NCBI RefSeq assembly: GCF_900102105.1 | Contig: NZ_FNBB01000019.1 | Location: 1 to 39,793, forward strand | DNA: 39,793 bases | Reading direction: 5' to 3' | From: Agrobacterium pusense | Lineage (GTDB): Bacteria; Pseudomonadota; Alphaproteobacteria; Rhizobiales; Rhizobiaceae | In this document: positions 1 through 7,988 of the stretch, piece by piece | Position numbering within the stretch: position 1 is the first letter of the stretch | Layout of the letters: every line of letters begins with the position of its first letter | Notes under the pieces: generated by a model | Databases searched by the model: none | Told to the model about the DNA's origin: nothing | Seen by the model: only the letters and a program-made list of their open reading frames with translations | Made by a program: the position numbers and the translations under genes

Positions 1-9
1 AGGTTGGCT

Positions 10-138
10 ATGGCTTACGACTGGTACCGCAATGAACGCGACGGCCGGTTCGATGAACTGGCGGCAGGACTGATATTCTTCACAATAATCACCCTACTTC
101 TGCTGTCGGCTTATCTGGTAACGGGCCTTGCCGCATAG
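10..138 (+). CDS. small single-span membrane protein, 42 aa
   Basis: A 42-codon reading frame from ATG to TAG. The first 18 residues are polar and charged (MAYDWYRNERDGRFDEL) and are followed by a continuous hydrophobic stretch of about 22 residues that would make one transmembrane helix with a short C-terminal tail. An AGG lies just upstream at the window edge, so ribosome-binding context is incomplete and an upstream start cannot be excluded. I do not recognise the family. Support comes only from the clean polar/hydrophobic organisation. Confidence 0.45.
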   Translation: MAYDWYRNERDGRFDELAAGLIFFTIITLLLLSAYLVTGLAA

Positions 139-240
139 GCAGGACGTGCTTGTGTCTCGCCGTCGCAGGGCGCCGAAGGACCGGCAACGATCCTGTTCAC
201 CAAAGACCGTTGCCGCGCCCTACCGAGCCCTTCACGCCGC

Positions 241-1008
241 TTACACGGCGATCCTGCCCCTTTCCTCCTGAAACGGTGTTTCGCGCGTCTTCGGCCGCAA
301 CAGGCGGATACGCGACTGCGGCTCAATCACAGACCAGTAAGGCTGGATCAGTTCACGCAGCATGCGTCGCAGTTCCGGCCAGGGGGTGTCTTCCTTGCGA
401 AGCTCCGGATCGTACATCACCAGCATGCAATGAAGCTTGGCGGCGATATCGTGGATGTAATAGGGCTGCAGCGAAATCAGGACGCGCCCGGCAATGCCCT
501 CGAACCGGGCAAGATCCTGCGCCTTCGCAAGGCTTGCGCTGTAGCCGATACGACGGTCGGCCGCATTCCATGCCCGTCTCAGCCTCAGCAACTCCAGACG
601 TGCGCTCTCTGCCGCATCGGCGCCAATCCGCGGCGCCAGTTCCCTGATCTCCTCAAAGGAGGAAACAGTGCCAAGCGATGGGCCACCATTGTCAACGGTA
701 ATCACGACGGAAGGACGACCGCCGGCTTCTTCCAGCAGTCGCGCCTCGAGTTCCCGGCATTCGCGCTCGGCGGCAAGGCGCTGCCGATACATGTCGTACC
801 AGTCCGGCCACAGCTCCTTGGCATGCACCGGTCCGGCAATGGTGCGCGAGGGAAGATCGTTAAGCAGCATCGGCAGGATCCGTGCCGCCAGCGGCAAAAG
901 ATTGCGCCGGTTGATCACGCTTGGCAGGTTGTCGACAAACGTCTCGTTGGGGAATGCATTTGCGCACGAAATTTTAGGTAAAGTTCTGCTATTCTCAGAA
1001 TCAGCCAT
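241..1008 (-). CDS. conserved-looking hypothetical protein, 255 aa
   Basis: A 255-aa soluble protein of unknown function. The start is supported by GGAG eight bases before the ATG at 1008. Residues about 75-100 are rich in Glu/Arg (YRQRLAAERECRELEARLLEE) and could form a short coiled coil. A further helical segment around residues 130-150 is also Arg/Leu/Ala rich. There is no signal peptide, membrane helix or catalytic motif that I can name. It is divergent from the XRE gene at 1143, with about 134 bases between the two starts that would have to hold both promoters. Codon use is GC-rich and typical of a real gene. Confidence 0.7.
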   Translation of the reverse strand: MADSENSRTLPKISCANAFPNETFVDNLPSVINRRNLLPLAARILPMLLNDLPSRTIAGPVHAKELWPDWYDMYRQRLAAERECRELEARLLEEAGGRPSVVITVDNGGPSLGTVSSFEEIRELAPRIGADAAESARLELLRLRRAWNAADRRIGYSASLAKAQDLARFEGIAGRVLISLQPYYIHDIAAKLHCMLVMYDPELRKEDTPWPELRRMLRELIQPYWSVIEPQSRIRLLRPKTRETPFQEERGRIAV

Positions 1009-1142
1009 GATCCAAGCTCCAGCTAGCTAGATTGTGGTTAGGCTGGACGAAGTGGTACCAACACTGAGTCCAGCCGATTACAGCTTCGGAGGTTACGAAA
1101 TTAGATGTCAACGAGCAAGAAAAATCACAACAGTGTAGTGAA

Positions 1143-1370
1143 ATGAATGGCGCTCAGTGCAAACTTGCTCGTGTAGCGCTTGGCTGGGGTGTCCGTGAAC
1201 TGGCCAGAATTGCCGGCGTCTCGACGCAGACCGTGTCGCGGCTTGAACGTGGTGACCCGCTCAAAGACAACACGGTCGCGACGATCAAGTTGGTTTTTGA
1301 AGAAGCTGGAATTGAGTTCTTAGCAGAGAACGAAAACGGATATGGTATCTGGGTCAACAATCGCCGATAA
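1143..1370 (+). CDS. XRE/Cro-type helix-turn-helix regulator, 75 aa
   Basis: A compact single-domain DNA-binding protein. Residues about 5-45 form the helix-turn-helix: CKLARVALGWGVRELARIAGVS, then TQTVSRLERGDP as recognition helix and following turn. The tail ending ..FEEAGIEFLAENENGYGIWV is the extension commonly seen in small rhizobial XRE proteins. It presumably acts as a local repressor or activator. The divergent 255-aa gene and the adjacent genes are possible targets, but no operator palindrome was obvious in the 134-base intergenic region. Ribosome-binding signal is weak. Confidence 0.75.
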   Translation: MNGAQCKLARVALGWGVRELARIAGVSTQTVSRLERGDPLKDNTVATIKLVFEEAGIEFLAENENGYGIWVNNRR

Positions 1371-1437
1371 TCAGCTATTGAAACAACCGAACTAACGCCC
1401 GCCATTTCGCCTGTCCAGTTTGTCGGACAAAAGCGTG

Positions 1438-2277
1438 CTAATGGCGTACCAGTTCGATTGTATGTGCATCGAGCACAACGCCTTCGACTACATCTCCCTC
1501 ATCGAAGTGTGCCTGAAACCATCTGGCAACATTGGAATTCTGGCCTACCACTCTGACAGCCCCGGTTCGATTGGCGCTCCGGTTGATCTTCGAAACGACT
1601 GTCGGATTACCGTCACTGAATTTGACCTGGATAGCTTCTCCATCCTTTCCCAAAAATTTGCTGGCATCGGCGCCGGGGTTGAGGATTCCCATTTTATAAT
1701 AAGTAGGTCCCAGCACGACAGAAAAAGACGCCAATACGCTGTCCGGCGTGCGTGAATACAGATCGGCCTCGGCGGTAGCCGGATCATCAAGCTCGGCTTC
1801 CTGTTCCTCCTCACGTTCTGCGTCTTCCGAGATCGCACGACCTCTATCCTTTCCGTTCCAAGGCGGCTCAAACTCACGGATCAGGCTGTCCTCCAGTCCG
1901 GCAGCCAGATTGATTTCAAAATCCAGATACTGAAGATGAGTTATCGGCGTAAAAACAAAGATGCGGACCGTACCGCCATCCGCGATCACCGTTCTTATGT
2001 TGCGATGGCAACGCTGGTTCGTGGCTTGCGAGCTACCAGGACGACAGTATCCGGCATATCGCTTCCTGATCGAACGCGCCGTCTTCCCAATGTAGAGAAC
2101 CCGGTCTTCACGCACGAATGCGTATAGCGCGTTCGGTGCTTCCAGCAGAATTCGATTTGAGGCAGCGTTTTCACCGTCAAGCTCGTAAGTAATGAAATCG
2201 TCTTTCAGACGCCATTTCCCCACATCTATGAAACCGAGATTCAGGAGAACCTCAGCATTTACCCGCGAGCTTGTCAT
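1438..2277 (-). CDS. GIY-YIG nuclease domain protein, 279 aa
   Basis: The GIY-YIG fold is readable at residues about 50-145: LYAFV (51-55) and LYIGKT (61-66) are the two strands that name the family, followed by basic residues at 71-73, Glu129 in LEDSLIREFEP and Asn141 in PPWNGKD. These are the expected Tyr/Arg/Glu/Asn catalytic set. An acidic linker (about 150-170) leads to a C-terminal domain of about 100 residues that I cannot assign; it might be a DNA-binding or specificity module, as in restriction-type GIY-YIG enzymes. GGGGAG lies 10 bases upstream of the ATG at 2277. No methyltransferase is adjacent, so a restriction-modification role is not supported by context; a stand-alone defence or repair nuclease is equally possible. 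Confidence 0.75.
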   Translation of the reverse strand: MTSSRVNAEVLLNLGFIDVGKWRLKDDFITYELDGENAASNRILLEAPNALYAFVREDRVLYIGKTARSIRKRYAGYCRPGSSQATNQRCHRNIRTVIADGGTVRIFVFTPITHLQYLDFEINLAAGLEDSLIREFEPPWNGKDRGRAISEDAEREEEQEAELDDPATAEADLYSRTPDSVLASFSVVLGPTYYKMGILNPGADASKFLGKDGEAIQVKFSDGNPTVVSKINRSANRTGAVRVVGQNSNVARWFQAHFDEGDVVEGVVLDAHTIELVRH

Positions 2278-2437
2278 GCACGTTCAACTCCCCTTCGGTT
2301 GAGAACTTTTTGCTGTGAACGAACCGTCATGTCAACGAGGTCAGTTCGGGAAGGGCTAGTTAACGAAACGGTGAGAGCCAGGTAGGATTTATCGGCCTCA
2401 CCGCAAAAAAACGGCCTCCATCCGCACGGAGAAACAC

Positions 2438-2821
2438 ATGCCGACACTTCAGGACATCTATCTGGCTTACCTCGACTGCCTCAACCTTCAGGCTTTCGAT
2501 GATCTCGGAACCTTCGTCGCCGACAATGTCGAACACAATGGCCGGCCCTTCGGGCTGTCGGGCTATCGCGACATGCTGGTGAACGACTTTAACGACATTC
2601 CCGACCTGCGGTTCGAGGCAGAGATCCTTGTCAGCGACGCGACGCGCATTGCCGCTCGGCTTCCGTTCGACTGCACGCCCAAATCCACCTTCATGGGCCT
2701 TCCGGTCAATGGCAGGAGGGTTCAGTTCTGCGAGCATGTATTCTACGAAGTTGAGCACATGAAAATCCGCAGGGTCTGGTCGGTGATCGACAAGCCCGCA
2801 ATTGAACGTCAGCTTGGCTGA
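2438..2821 (+). CDS. SnoaL-like (NTF2-fold) ester cyclase family protein
   Basis: A 127-aa protein with the SnoaL/NTF2-like pattern: LQDIYLAYLDCLNLQAFDDLGTFVADNVEHNG at the N-terminus, then GYRDMLVNDFNDIPDLRFEAE and a C-terminal strand ending in VWSVIDKPAIERQL. Family members are small cone-shaped proteins that act as polyketide cyclases, isomerases or simple ligand binders, so the substrate cannot be named. GGAG lies six bases before the ATG. It stands alone, with no biosynthetic genes nearby. Confidence 0.75.
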   Translation: MPTLQDIYLAYLDCLNLQAFDDLGTFVADNVEHNGRPFGLSGYRDMLVNDFNDIPDLRFEAEILVSDATRIAARLPFDCTPKSTFMGLPVNGRRVQFCEHVFYEVEHMKIRRVWSVIDKPAIERQLG

Positions 2822-2895
2822 GAGCCGGCAACGCTCAGCCGCTCTCATCCGCGTTTCCCCGGTTGCGCAACGCTTCAAGCAGTTGACGATCGGCA

Positions 2896-3141
2896 TCACA
2901 CAGCGCCAGACCTCAACGAAACCGCCCGGTCCTGCAAAGCCGAAGTGGCGCGGATCAAGGCCCGGCTCATGCAGGCAAGCAAAAGACCGAGCTTTGCCCA
3001 AGGCGACCAGCCATCCTCTTCATTGCCGGCAGCCATAGCCTCTTCCATCGTCACCTGCATTTGCCTTGAGGCATCGTCGGAAACACAGGTTTCCCTGCCG
3101 GCGGTTCGCTCTGCCTCTACCATTATTGCGACGATCGGCAC
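2896..3141 (-). CDS. doubtful small hypothetical protein, 81 aa
   Basis: An 81-codon frame opposite in direction to the relaxase. Residues 31-70 (beginning MEEAMAAGNEEDGW, then an alternating Leu/Ala/Arg helix) look protein-like, whereas the first 30 residues read as low complexity. The true start may be the internal Met at residue 32. No ribosome-binding site convinces. It occupies the place where Ti-like plasmids keep divergent transfer genes, but it does not resemble TraC or TraD. I do not assign a function. Confidence 0.3.
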   Translation of the reverse strand: MPIVAIMVEAERTAGRETCVSDDASRQMQVTMEEAMAAGNEEDGWSPWAKLGLLLACMSRALIRATSALQDRAVSLRSGAV

Positions 3142-3360
3142 TGCCAGCCCTGGGCTTTAACAGCTATTCCCGCTGAGAGATTTTTTTGCCGGTACCCCTC
3201 GTCCCTGACCGTCGTTCCGCCTCCACGAAACTGCCCGCATCATCCACGCTACACGACGCTCTCTTTCCCTCGAGGCAGGGTAGCAGGGTCAGCTCGCAAC
3301 ACATGCTGCTGCAGATCTGCAGATAGCCAGCCGTCACCGTCCCGCTAGACTGAATTCGAT

Positions 3361-3387
3361 AAGGGCGCACTTACGAGTTGCACCCTT
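3361..3387 (-). other. oriT: candidate origin of transfer (oriT) with RSF1010-type nic
   Basis: Read on the minus strand, 3374 to 3362 is GTAAGTGCGCCCT, which matches the nick-region sequence of RSF1010/MobQ-type origins as I know it. An imperfect inverted repeat (AAGGGTGCAACT against AAGTGCGCCCTT) surrounds it, as expected for relaxase recognition. It lies about 110 bases before the start of a MobQ relaxase, the usual arrangement. What is seen is the sequence match and the location; nicking activity is inferred. Confidence 0.7.
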
Positions 3388-3497
3388 GTTGCAGGCAAAA
3401 CCGCCGCGCTGCGGGAGGGATCTGCGCCGAAGTTGGCGACCGAGCCCCGGCTCCAGCGCAGGGTTCTTTCTGCCGGCGCATTTTATCTGGAGACGGC

Positions 3498-4739
3498 ATG
3501 GCGATCTATCACTTCAGTGTAAAACCGATTGGCCGCAATGCCGGCAAAAGTGCGGTCGCCGCCATCGCCTATCGCACCGCCAGCAGGATCCTCAATGAAC
3601 GTGAATGCATTACGCACGACTTCACCGCAAAGAAGGGTGTCGTTCATGCGGAAATCATCCTGCCCGATGGTCTCGATGCCCCATGGGCGCGCGATCGTGC
3701 CCTGCTCTGGAACGCGGCAGAATTTGCCGAACGCCGCTGCGATGCCCGTGTCGCCCGCGAGTTCGAGATCGCCCTTCCGCATGAACTGTCCGATGCCGGA
3801 CGGCTGGCGCTGACACGGGCCTTTGCCGCTGATCTTTCCAATCGGTTCGGCGCTGCCGTCGACTTCGCCATTCACGTGCCGCAGGGCAAGAGCGACGAGC
3901 GCAACATCCACGCCCATGTCGTCATGACCACCCGGGTGATCACGGCTGACGGCCCTGGAGAAAAGACCCTCATCGAGCGCGAGAACAGATGGCTGATCGA
4001 CCGGGGCCTGCCGACCACACAGATGCAGTTAAAACAGATCCGCGAGGCCTTTGCCGGTCTCGTCAACCGTCATCTCCTGCAGGCCGGTCTCGACCGCCGT
4101 GTCGACCACCGTTCGCATCTGTCGCGCGGTCTTGCCATCGAACCGACTGGCCATATGGGCGTGCATGCCGCGCAGATGAAGCAGCGTGGTATCGATGTCT
4201 CCCGCAGCCACATCGACGACGACGCGGCACGCCGGAACGCCGAACTCATCCGCCGTCGTCCCGAACAGGTGCTTGCCCTCATCACATCGGGACAGAGCGT
4301 CTTTACCCGTCACGATATCGCCAGAACATGGAAACGGCAGTTGGAGCGCGAACGCAACTCTGAAACATGGAAGCGTGAGAGGTGCGATGTCGTCGAGGTA
4401 CCCGCCCTCACAGCGCGCAGCGAGGACATTCTCACTCGCCTCGACGCCCTGCCATATAGCGAAAAGCCAGGTTACGTGAAGCAGATGATGAACTCTGCAG
4501 AAGGCCGCAAGGCGCTGGAGGAAGCGCAAGATATCGACAACGCCCTGCAAACACGGTTCGGAACCGCAAACCTGCGCAACGAGCATCTGGCCAGGCTCCG
4601 AATTACGGCGGACGCGCATGTCTCCGTCGAACGGATCAAACAGCTGGTCGGACTGGTGGAGCGGACGCATCGCGCTGCACTGGTCGAAAAGCAGACCCTC
4701 ACCCTTGGACAGACGCAAAGGCTCGGCCCGCGGATATGA
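3498..4739 (+). CDS. MobQ-family conjugative relaxase (MobA/MobL, TraA N-terminal type)
   Basis: A 413-aa relaxase that would nick oriT and carry the strand during mobilisation. The start at 3498 is chosen because GGAG sits six bases upstream and the family's N-terminus MAIYHFSVKPIGR begins there; a longer frame upstream overlaps oriT. Tyr25 in AYRTAS is the likely nucleophile, and His138/His140 in NIHAHVVMTTR with His126 form the metal-binding motif. The relaxase domain ends near residue 280. The rest is helical and does not resemble the helicase half of Ti TraA, which is over 1000 aa, so this is a short relaxase and not a full TraA. No type IV secretion or coupling-protein genes are present, so it would need a helper. 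It ends 222 bases before a strong terminator. Confidence 0.85.
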   Translation: MAIYHFSVKPIGRNAGKSAVAAIAYRTASRILNERECITHDFTAKKGVVHAEIILPDGLDAPWARDRALLWNAAEFAERRCDARVAREFEIALPHELSDAGRLALTRAFAADLSNRFGAAVDFAIHVPQGKSDERNIHAHVVMTTRVITADGPGEKTLIERENRWLIDRGLPTTQMQLKQIREAFAGLVNRHLLQAGLDRRVDHRSHLSRGLAIEPTGHMGVHAAQMKQRGIDVSRSHIDDDAARRNAELIRRRPEQVLALITSGQSVFTRHDIARTWKRQLERERNSETWKRERCDVVEVPALTARSEDILTRLDALPYSEKPGYVKQMMNSAEGRKALEEAQDIDNALQTRFGTANLRNEHLARLRITADAHVSVERIKQLVGLVERTHRAALVEKQTLTLGQTQRLGPRI

Positions 4740-4960
4740 CAACCGTCACCCGCAAGCGCGAAAAACAGGGACCACGGAGGATGGCGCAGCCTGTCCTCAC
4801 GATCTGCTGACAGGGGATCACAAGCAGCGTGAGAATGCAGATCCCTGCGAATATTCCGGACAGTCGTGGAACCGTTCCCCCCTGCCGGCATTGAATGAGC
4901 GGACGGACCTTTCCCCTCCGCCCATCCCTCCTCGCAGCCCTGTGAGGTCGGCACCACTCG

Positions 4961-4991
4961 AACCCTCCCCGCCGGAGGGTTTCTTTTTTTC
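4961..4991 (+). terminator. rho-independent terminator after the relaxase
   Basis: A perfect 8-bp stem AACCCTCC/GGAGGGTT with the 5-base loop CCGCC is followed directly by TCTTTTTTTCT. It faces the plus strand and ends the relaxase transcript. The stretch 4740-4960 before it holds no convincing gene. Confidence 0.85.
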
Positions 4992-5074
4992 TGAATACCG
5001 TGGTCAGCACAGCCGGAGCCGTCGTAAGGTCCAGCAACTTGGCGAACTAGTGATCGCTACCGGGGCCGATGCGC

Positions 5075-5407
5075 TCAGCAAAGACGAACTGCCCGGCGCG
5101 CTAATCGTGCTGGCCGAGACGAAGGATACTGGAAAGCGGGAGGCGTGCAGTAGATCGCCTCGATGCCGATCTTCTTCATCAGCGTGGCGACGTGAAGTCT
5201 ACCGTTTTGTAACCCTTCTCCCCTCAAAAGCCCTTGCAACATCCGACGTCCGGCAAAGGGGTAGTCAAGATGCAATTCGTCGATCCGGCGCATCAGAGCC
5301 AGATCGCCGTCAGACACCGGACGAGGCAGATAATAGACACTGCCACGGCTGAAGCCGAGAAGCTTCGCCTGGCGCACGACTGATAGCTTATGCTGGCGGT
5401 CGATCAT
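5075..5407 (-). pseudogene. IS3-family OrfB transposase, truncated N-terminal fragment
   Basis: About 86 residues of the OrfB N-terminus are recognisable: the LGFSRGSVYYLPRP segment, DYPFAGRRMLQGLL, and HVATLMKKIGIEAIY. After Tyr86 (about 5150) the sequence leaves the family and the frame runs out after 24 unrelated codons. Intact IS3 OrfB proteins are near 270-290 aa and carry the DDE triad in the missing part, so this fragment cannot transpose. Confidence 0.8.
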
Positions 5408-5735
5408 TTCTTTCCGCCCAGCAATCCCGCCTTGCCGAGCGCACCGGATAAAAAATCGTTCTCCAGTGTCAGTTCGCCGATCTTGGCGTGCAGTGTTTTG
5501 ACATCGACGGTTGGACCCGCCGGTTCCGCCTTCGCTTCATCACCAAAAACGCCTGTCGCCCCTCAAGGAGCTGGTCTTTCCATTGTTTGATCTGGTTGGC
5601 GTGCACGTAAAATTGCTGGGACAATTCCACAAGCGTCTGCTCGCCCCTGATGGCGGCGAGCGCTACTTTTGCCTTGAAAGCCGGGCTATGGTTCCGGCGC
5701 GGTCGTCTCGTCATGGTCTCTCCTGTTTCCGGCAT
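5150..5735 (-). mobile_element. remnant of an IS3-family insertion sequence
   Basis: The orfA and the first quarter of the orfB of an IS3-family element are present on the minus strand, in the usual overlapping arrangement. The element is cut off in orfB after the residues GIEAIY, so the DDE catalytic part and the left terminal repeat are missing. The orfA also has a one-base deletion. The element is therefore immobile. It lies between the relaxase terminator and the tRNA gene. Confidence 0.8.
5404..5714 (-). pseudogene. IS3-family OrfA, frameshifted by one missing base
   Basis: OrfA supplies the helix-turn-helix that binds the element's ends. The start MTRRPRRNHSP at 5714 has AGGAG five bases upstream, and the HTH VALAAIRGEQTLVELSQQF is intact. 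At 5559-5562 the minus strand has GGGG where one more G restores the reading frame: the second frame then continues GVFGDEAKAEP and ends LGKAGLLGGKK followed by TGA at 5404, which is the normal IS3 OrfA ending. With one base restored the length is 103 aa, a normal size. The TGA overlaps the orfB ATG (ATGA). Confidence 0.8.
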
Positions 5736-5819
5736 CTAAGCCGAAGTCAGGCAGAGCTTCCACTTATCCTAGCTGTGCAGTTTTCCCGAGCCAGCTCTAA
5801 CCTCGTAGTTCATTCCGGC

Positions 5820-5905
5820 GGAGAGGTGCATAATGGTATGCACCGCACTCGAAATGCGGCATACCTGCAAGGGTATCGTGGGTTCGAATCCCACCCTCTC
5901 CGCCA
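5820..5905 (+). tRNA. tRNA-Ser (anticodon CGA), with encoded CCA; island attachment gene
   Basis: Acceptor stem GGAGAGG/CCTCTCC, anticodon stem-loop CCGCA-CTCGAAA-TGCGG giving anticodon CGA, a long class II variable arm (ATACC-TGCAA-GGGTAT) and the T arm GTGGG-TTCGAAT-CCCAC are all perfect; discriminator G and CCA follow. The D arm is unusual: between TG and the anticodon stem there are only about 14 bases (CATAATGGTATGCA) instead of a normal serine D arm with its GAGNGG-type loop. The molecule may be a functional variant or a hybrid/pseudo-tRNA shaped by earlier integrations. A tyrosine recombinase begins 91 bases downstream. Confidence 0.8.
5889..5905 (+). repeat. attL core: tRNA 3' end repeated at the far island end
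   Basis: TCCCACCCTCTCCGCCA, the last 17 bases of the tRNA gene including CCA, recurs exactly at 37871-37887. With the adjacent integrase this marks the left end of an island of about 32 kb. A shorter 10-bp echo, CTCTCCGCCA, lies at 5917-5926 and may be a scar of an earlier or tandem integration. Confidence 0.75.
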
Positions 5906-5996
5906 AGTTGTAATCGCTCTCCGCCAGATTACCTGCAAATCCTTGGATTTCCTCGCAAAACCTCTGCTCGCCAGCGGCTCTTGAGGAGTGAAAATC

Positions 5997-7889
5997 ATGC
6001 AGGTATCGCGCCCGGTACACCTTCCGGTACACGTCGGGGTATCGCCAGAGCCGTCGAATCAGACGCCTGAAACAAAGTCGGCTGGCGCTAGAGGACCGGG
6101 GCCTTATCTCGCCAAATCAGGGTCCGTTTACATCTTCCAGATTAAGATGCCGAAGACGAGCGGCGGCACGCGTGCCATCCCTCCCTTGCGGCTCAGTCTC
6201 GGCGCCTGCTCTCACCGGCGCGCGAGACTCCTGGCCGACCTTCTGGCGGCAAGAGCCAGATTGATGTTCGATTCGATGAGGCACGGTAGAGACATGCAGC
6301 AAGACGACGCCGAGGACAGTGAAAAGCAGGCGCTGGAAGCCGTGGCCGAAATGAAGGGCGAGCTGAAGGCCTATCTCCGGATGATCGACCGCTCGGACGC
6401 ACCAATCCCCGTCGAGGAGATGCAGAAGGCTGCTGGCATCCGCGACCTCGTCGATCTCAACCGGGAACTGGAGAAGCAGACCCGCGGCGAGCCGTTCAAC
6501 GAACTCATCGTTGGCAATGCGGACATTTTGAATCTGTCGGCAATCGCAAAACTGTCTGCATCGTCCGCGCTCACGAATACTGCACAGCAACCGGTACGGA
6601 GCCTGAGCTCCATGTCGATGTCACATCAGACTGCGGACAACGTCGCACCCATTATTCCTCCTGAAAGCGATAAAATAAGACCACCGGAAGATCCTCGCGA
6701 CGCCAATGGGAGATTGATCCCCGCCTTCGAATTGGACCGCCGGACTGTGTGGCGGCCAAAGTCAGATAAGAAGCGGCTGAGCGACGTCATTCCGACATAT
6801 CTGGCTGGCCGGAGAAACTCCGGCGGAGCCAACATCGCCCGCGACCTTTCGACAGCAGAAAGTCGGCTTGCTCTCTTCATCGAATTGATCGGTGATCACC
6901 CCGTAAATACCTATGTTCCCGCGGATCTTCAGGCCTTTATCAATTACATGCAGTTCTGGCCGGGAGACAACAACCAGCGCGATCCGGACATGACGCCGTG
7001 GCAGGTCATCGAAAACAACAAGGACCTTCACCTGAAACCGTTGGCAGAGAAAACGCTCCAGGAAGGCTATCTGGCCGTCATCAAGGCAGCGATCCGCTCC
7101 GATATAACCGCTGGCGGCTTCACCGACCCCTTCGTTGGCGCAAAGATCAGAATTCCGAAGACGGCGGCGAGCCCACGTAAGGCAACACCCATTGGCACGT
7201 CAAAAATGAATACCCTGTTCAGGACGGGTATTGAGTCCGGGCTGATGGAGGACATCATGCTGCCGCTCCTCGGTCATCTCACCTCTCGACGCCTGGGACT
7301 GCTGATCCATCTGCGCGGAAACGACATCCGGGAACAGTTCCCCGAGGTATGGGTGGGGCAAGTGACGCGCCTCTCTCAGATCAATGGCATCTGGACCACC
7401 GTCCCGGTCAAGACACAGGACAGCGAACGCTACTTCGTTTTGCACGACTTCCTGAAGGAAATCGGGTTCATCGACTGGGCGAGCCGCCAGGGCTCGAACT
7501 TTCTGTTTCCCAACATCATGAAGCTTGGGGACCCGAGTAAGAGCGGCTCCTCCTATATGCAGCGGCTGCTCAGGAAAGCAGGGATCAAGCCCAAGGCTGG
7601 CGAGGAAAGTGTCGGTCGACGCGAGGTCTTCCACTCCCTTCGGGGCGGGAACATCCAGGACATGCGCGACTCGGGCGTCGATCCGCGCGAACGCCGTGTC
7701 CAAGCGGGACACAGTGCCGGGAACGACGAGCACGACCTCTACGGCTTCGACGTCGCAACGGAAAAGGAAGCGCGCAAGCTGAAGACCCTGCCACTCGATC
7801 CGGAGATCGACTACTCGATCTTCAGAGGACTGGATTTCGATGCAATCGCCAAGCGCAAGCGGGTTGCCGGCCCGCCGAGGCGGAAATGA
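5997..7889 (+). CDS. tyrosine recombinase (phage-type integrase), 630 aa
   Basis: The island's presumed integrase, which would recombine attL and attR at the tRNA-Ser gene. The ATG at 5997 is chosen because GAGGAG lies eight bases upstream; a GTG at 5988 overlaps that signal. An N-terminal arm-binding-like segment (PYLAKSGSVYIFQIKMP, about residues 36-52) is followed by a long middle part with an acidic helix. The catalytic domain shows Arg431/432 in TSRRLGLL, His546-x-x-Arg549 in HSLRGG, His572 in QAGHSAG and Tyr582 in DLYG, so the active site is complete. At 630 aa it is longer than most phage integrases (about 400) and resembles the large integrases of rhizobial islands. No excisionase is seen nearby. 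Its stop lies within a CGGAAATGATTTCC palindrome. Confidence 0.85.
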   Translation: MQVSRPVHLPVHVGVSPEPSNQTPETKSAGARGPGPYLAKSGSVYIFQIKMPKTSGGTRAIPPLRLSLGACSHRRARLLADLLAARARLMFDSMRHGRDMQQDDAEDSEKQALEAVAEMKGELKAYLRMIDRSDAPIPVEEMQKAAGIRDLVDLNRELEKQTRGEPFNELIVGNADILNLSAIAKLSASSALTNTAQQPVRSLSSMSMSHQTADNVAPIIPPESDKIRPPEDPRDANGRLIPAFELDRRTVWRPKSDKKRLSDVIPTYLAGRRNSGGANIARDLSTAESRLALFIELIGDHPVNTYVPADLQAFINYMQFWPGDNNQRDPDMTPWQVIENNKDLHLKPLAEKTLQEGYLAVIKAAIRSDITAGGFTDPFVGAKIRIPKTAASPRKATPIGTSKMNTLFRTGIESGLMEDIMLPLLGHLTSRRLGLLIHLRGNDIREQFPEVWVGQVTRLSQINGIWTTVPVKTQDSERYFVLHDFLKEIGFIDWASRQGSNFLFPNIMKLGDPSKSGSSYMQRLLRKAGIKPKAGEESVGRREVFHSLRGGNIQDMRDSGVDPRERRVQAGHSAGNDEHDLYGFDVATEKEARKLKTLPLDPEIDYSIFRGLDFDAIAKRKRVAGPPRRK

Positions 7890-7988
7890 TTTCCCGAGTT
7901 CCGCAGAGGTGGCGAGCGCGACGTCGTGCGCTCACCTGGGTGAATTGGACTGCTGCGTGCCAAAATGCTCAAGAAAAACGATTCAGTT

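Noticed and set aside
4618..5352. A 244-codon plus-strand frame after the relaxase
   Set aside because: It runs through the strong terminator at 4961-4991 and into the IS3 remnant on the other strand; the translation resembles no protein.
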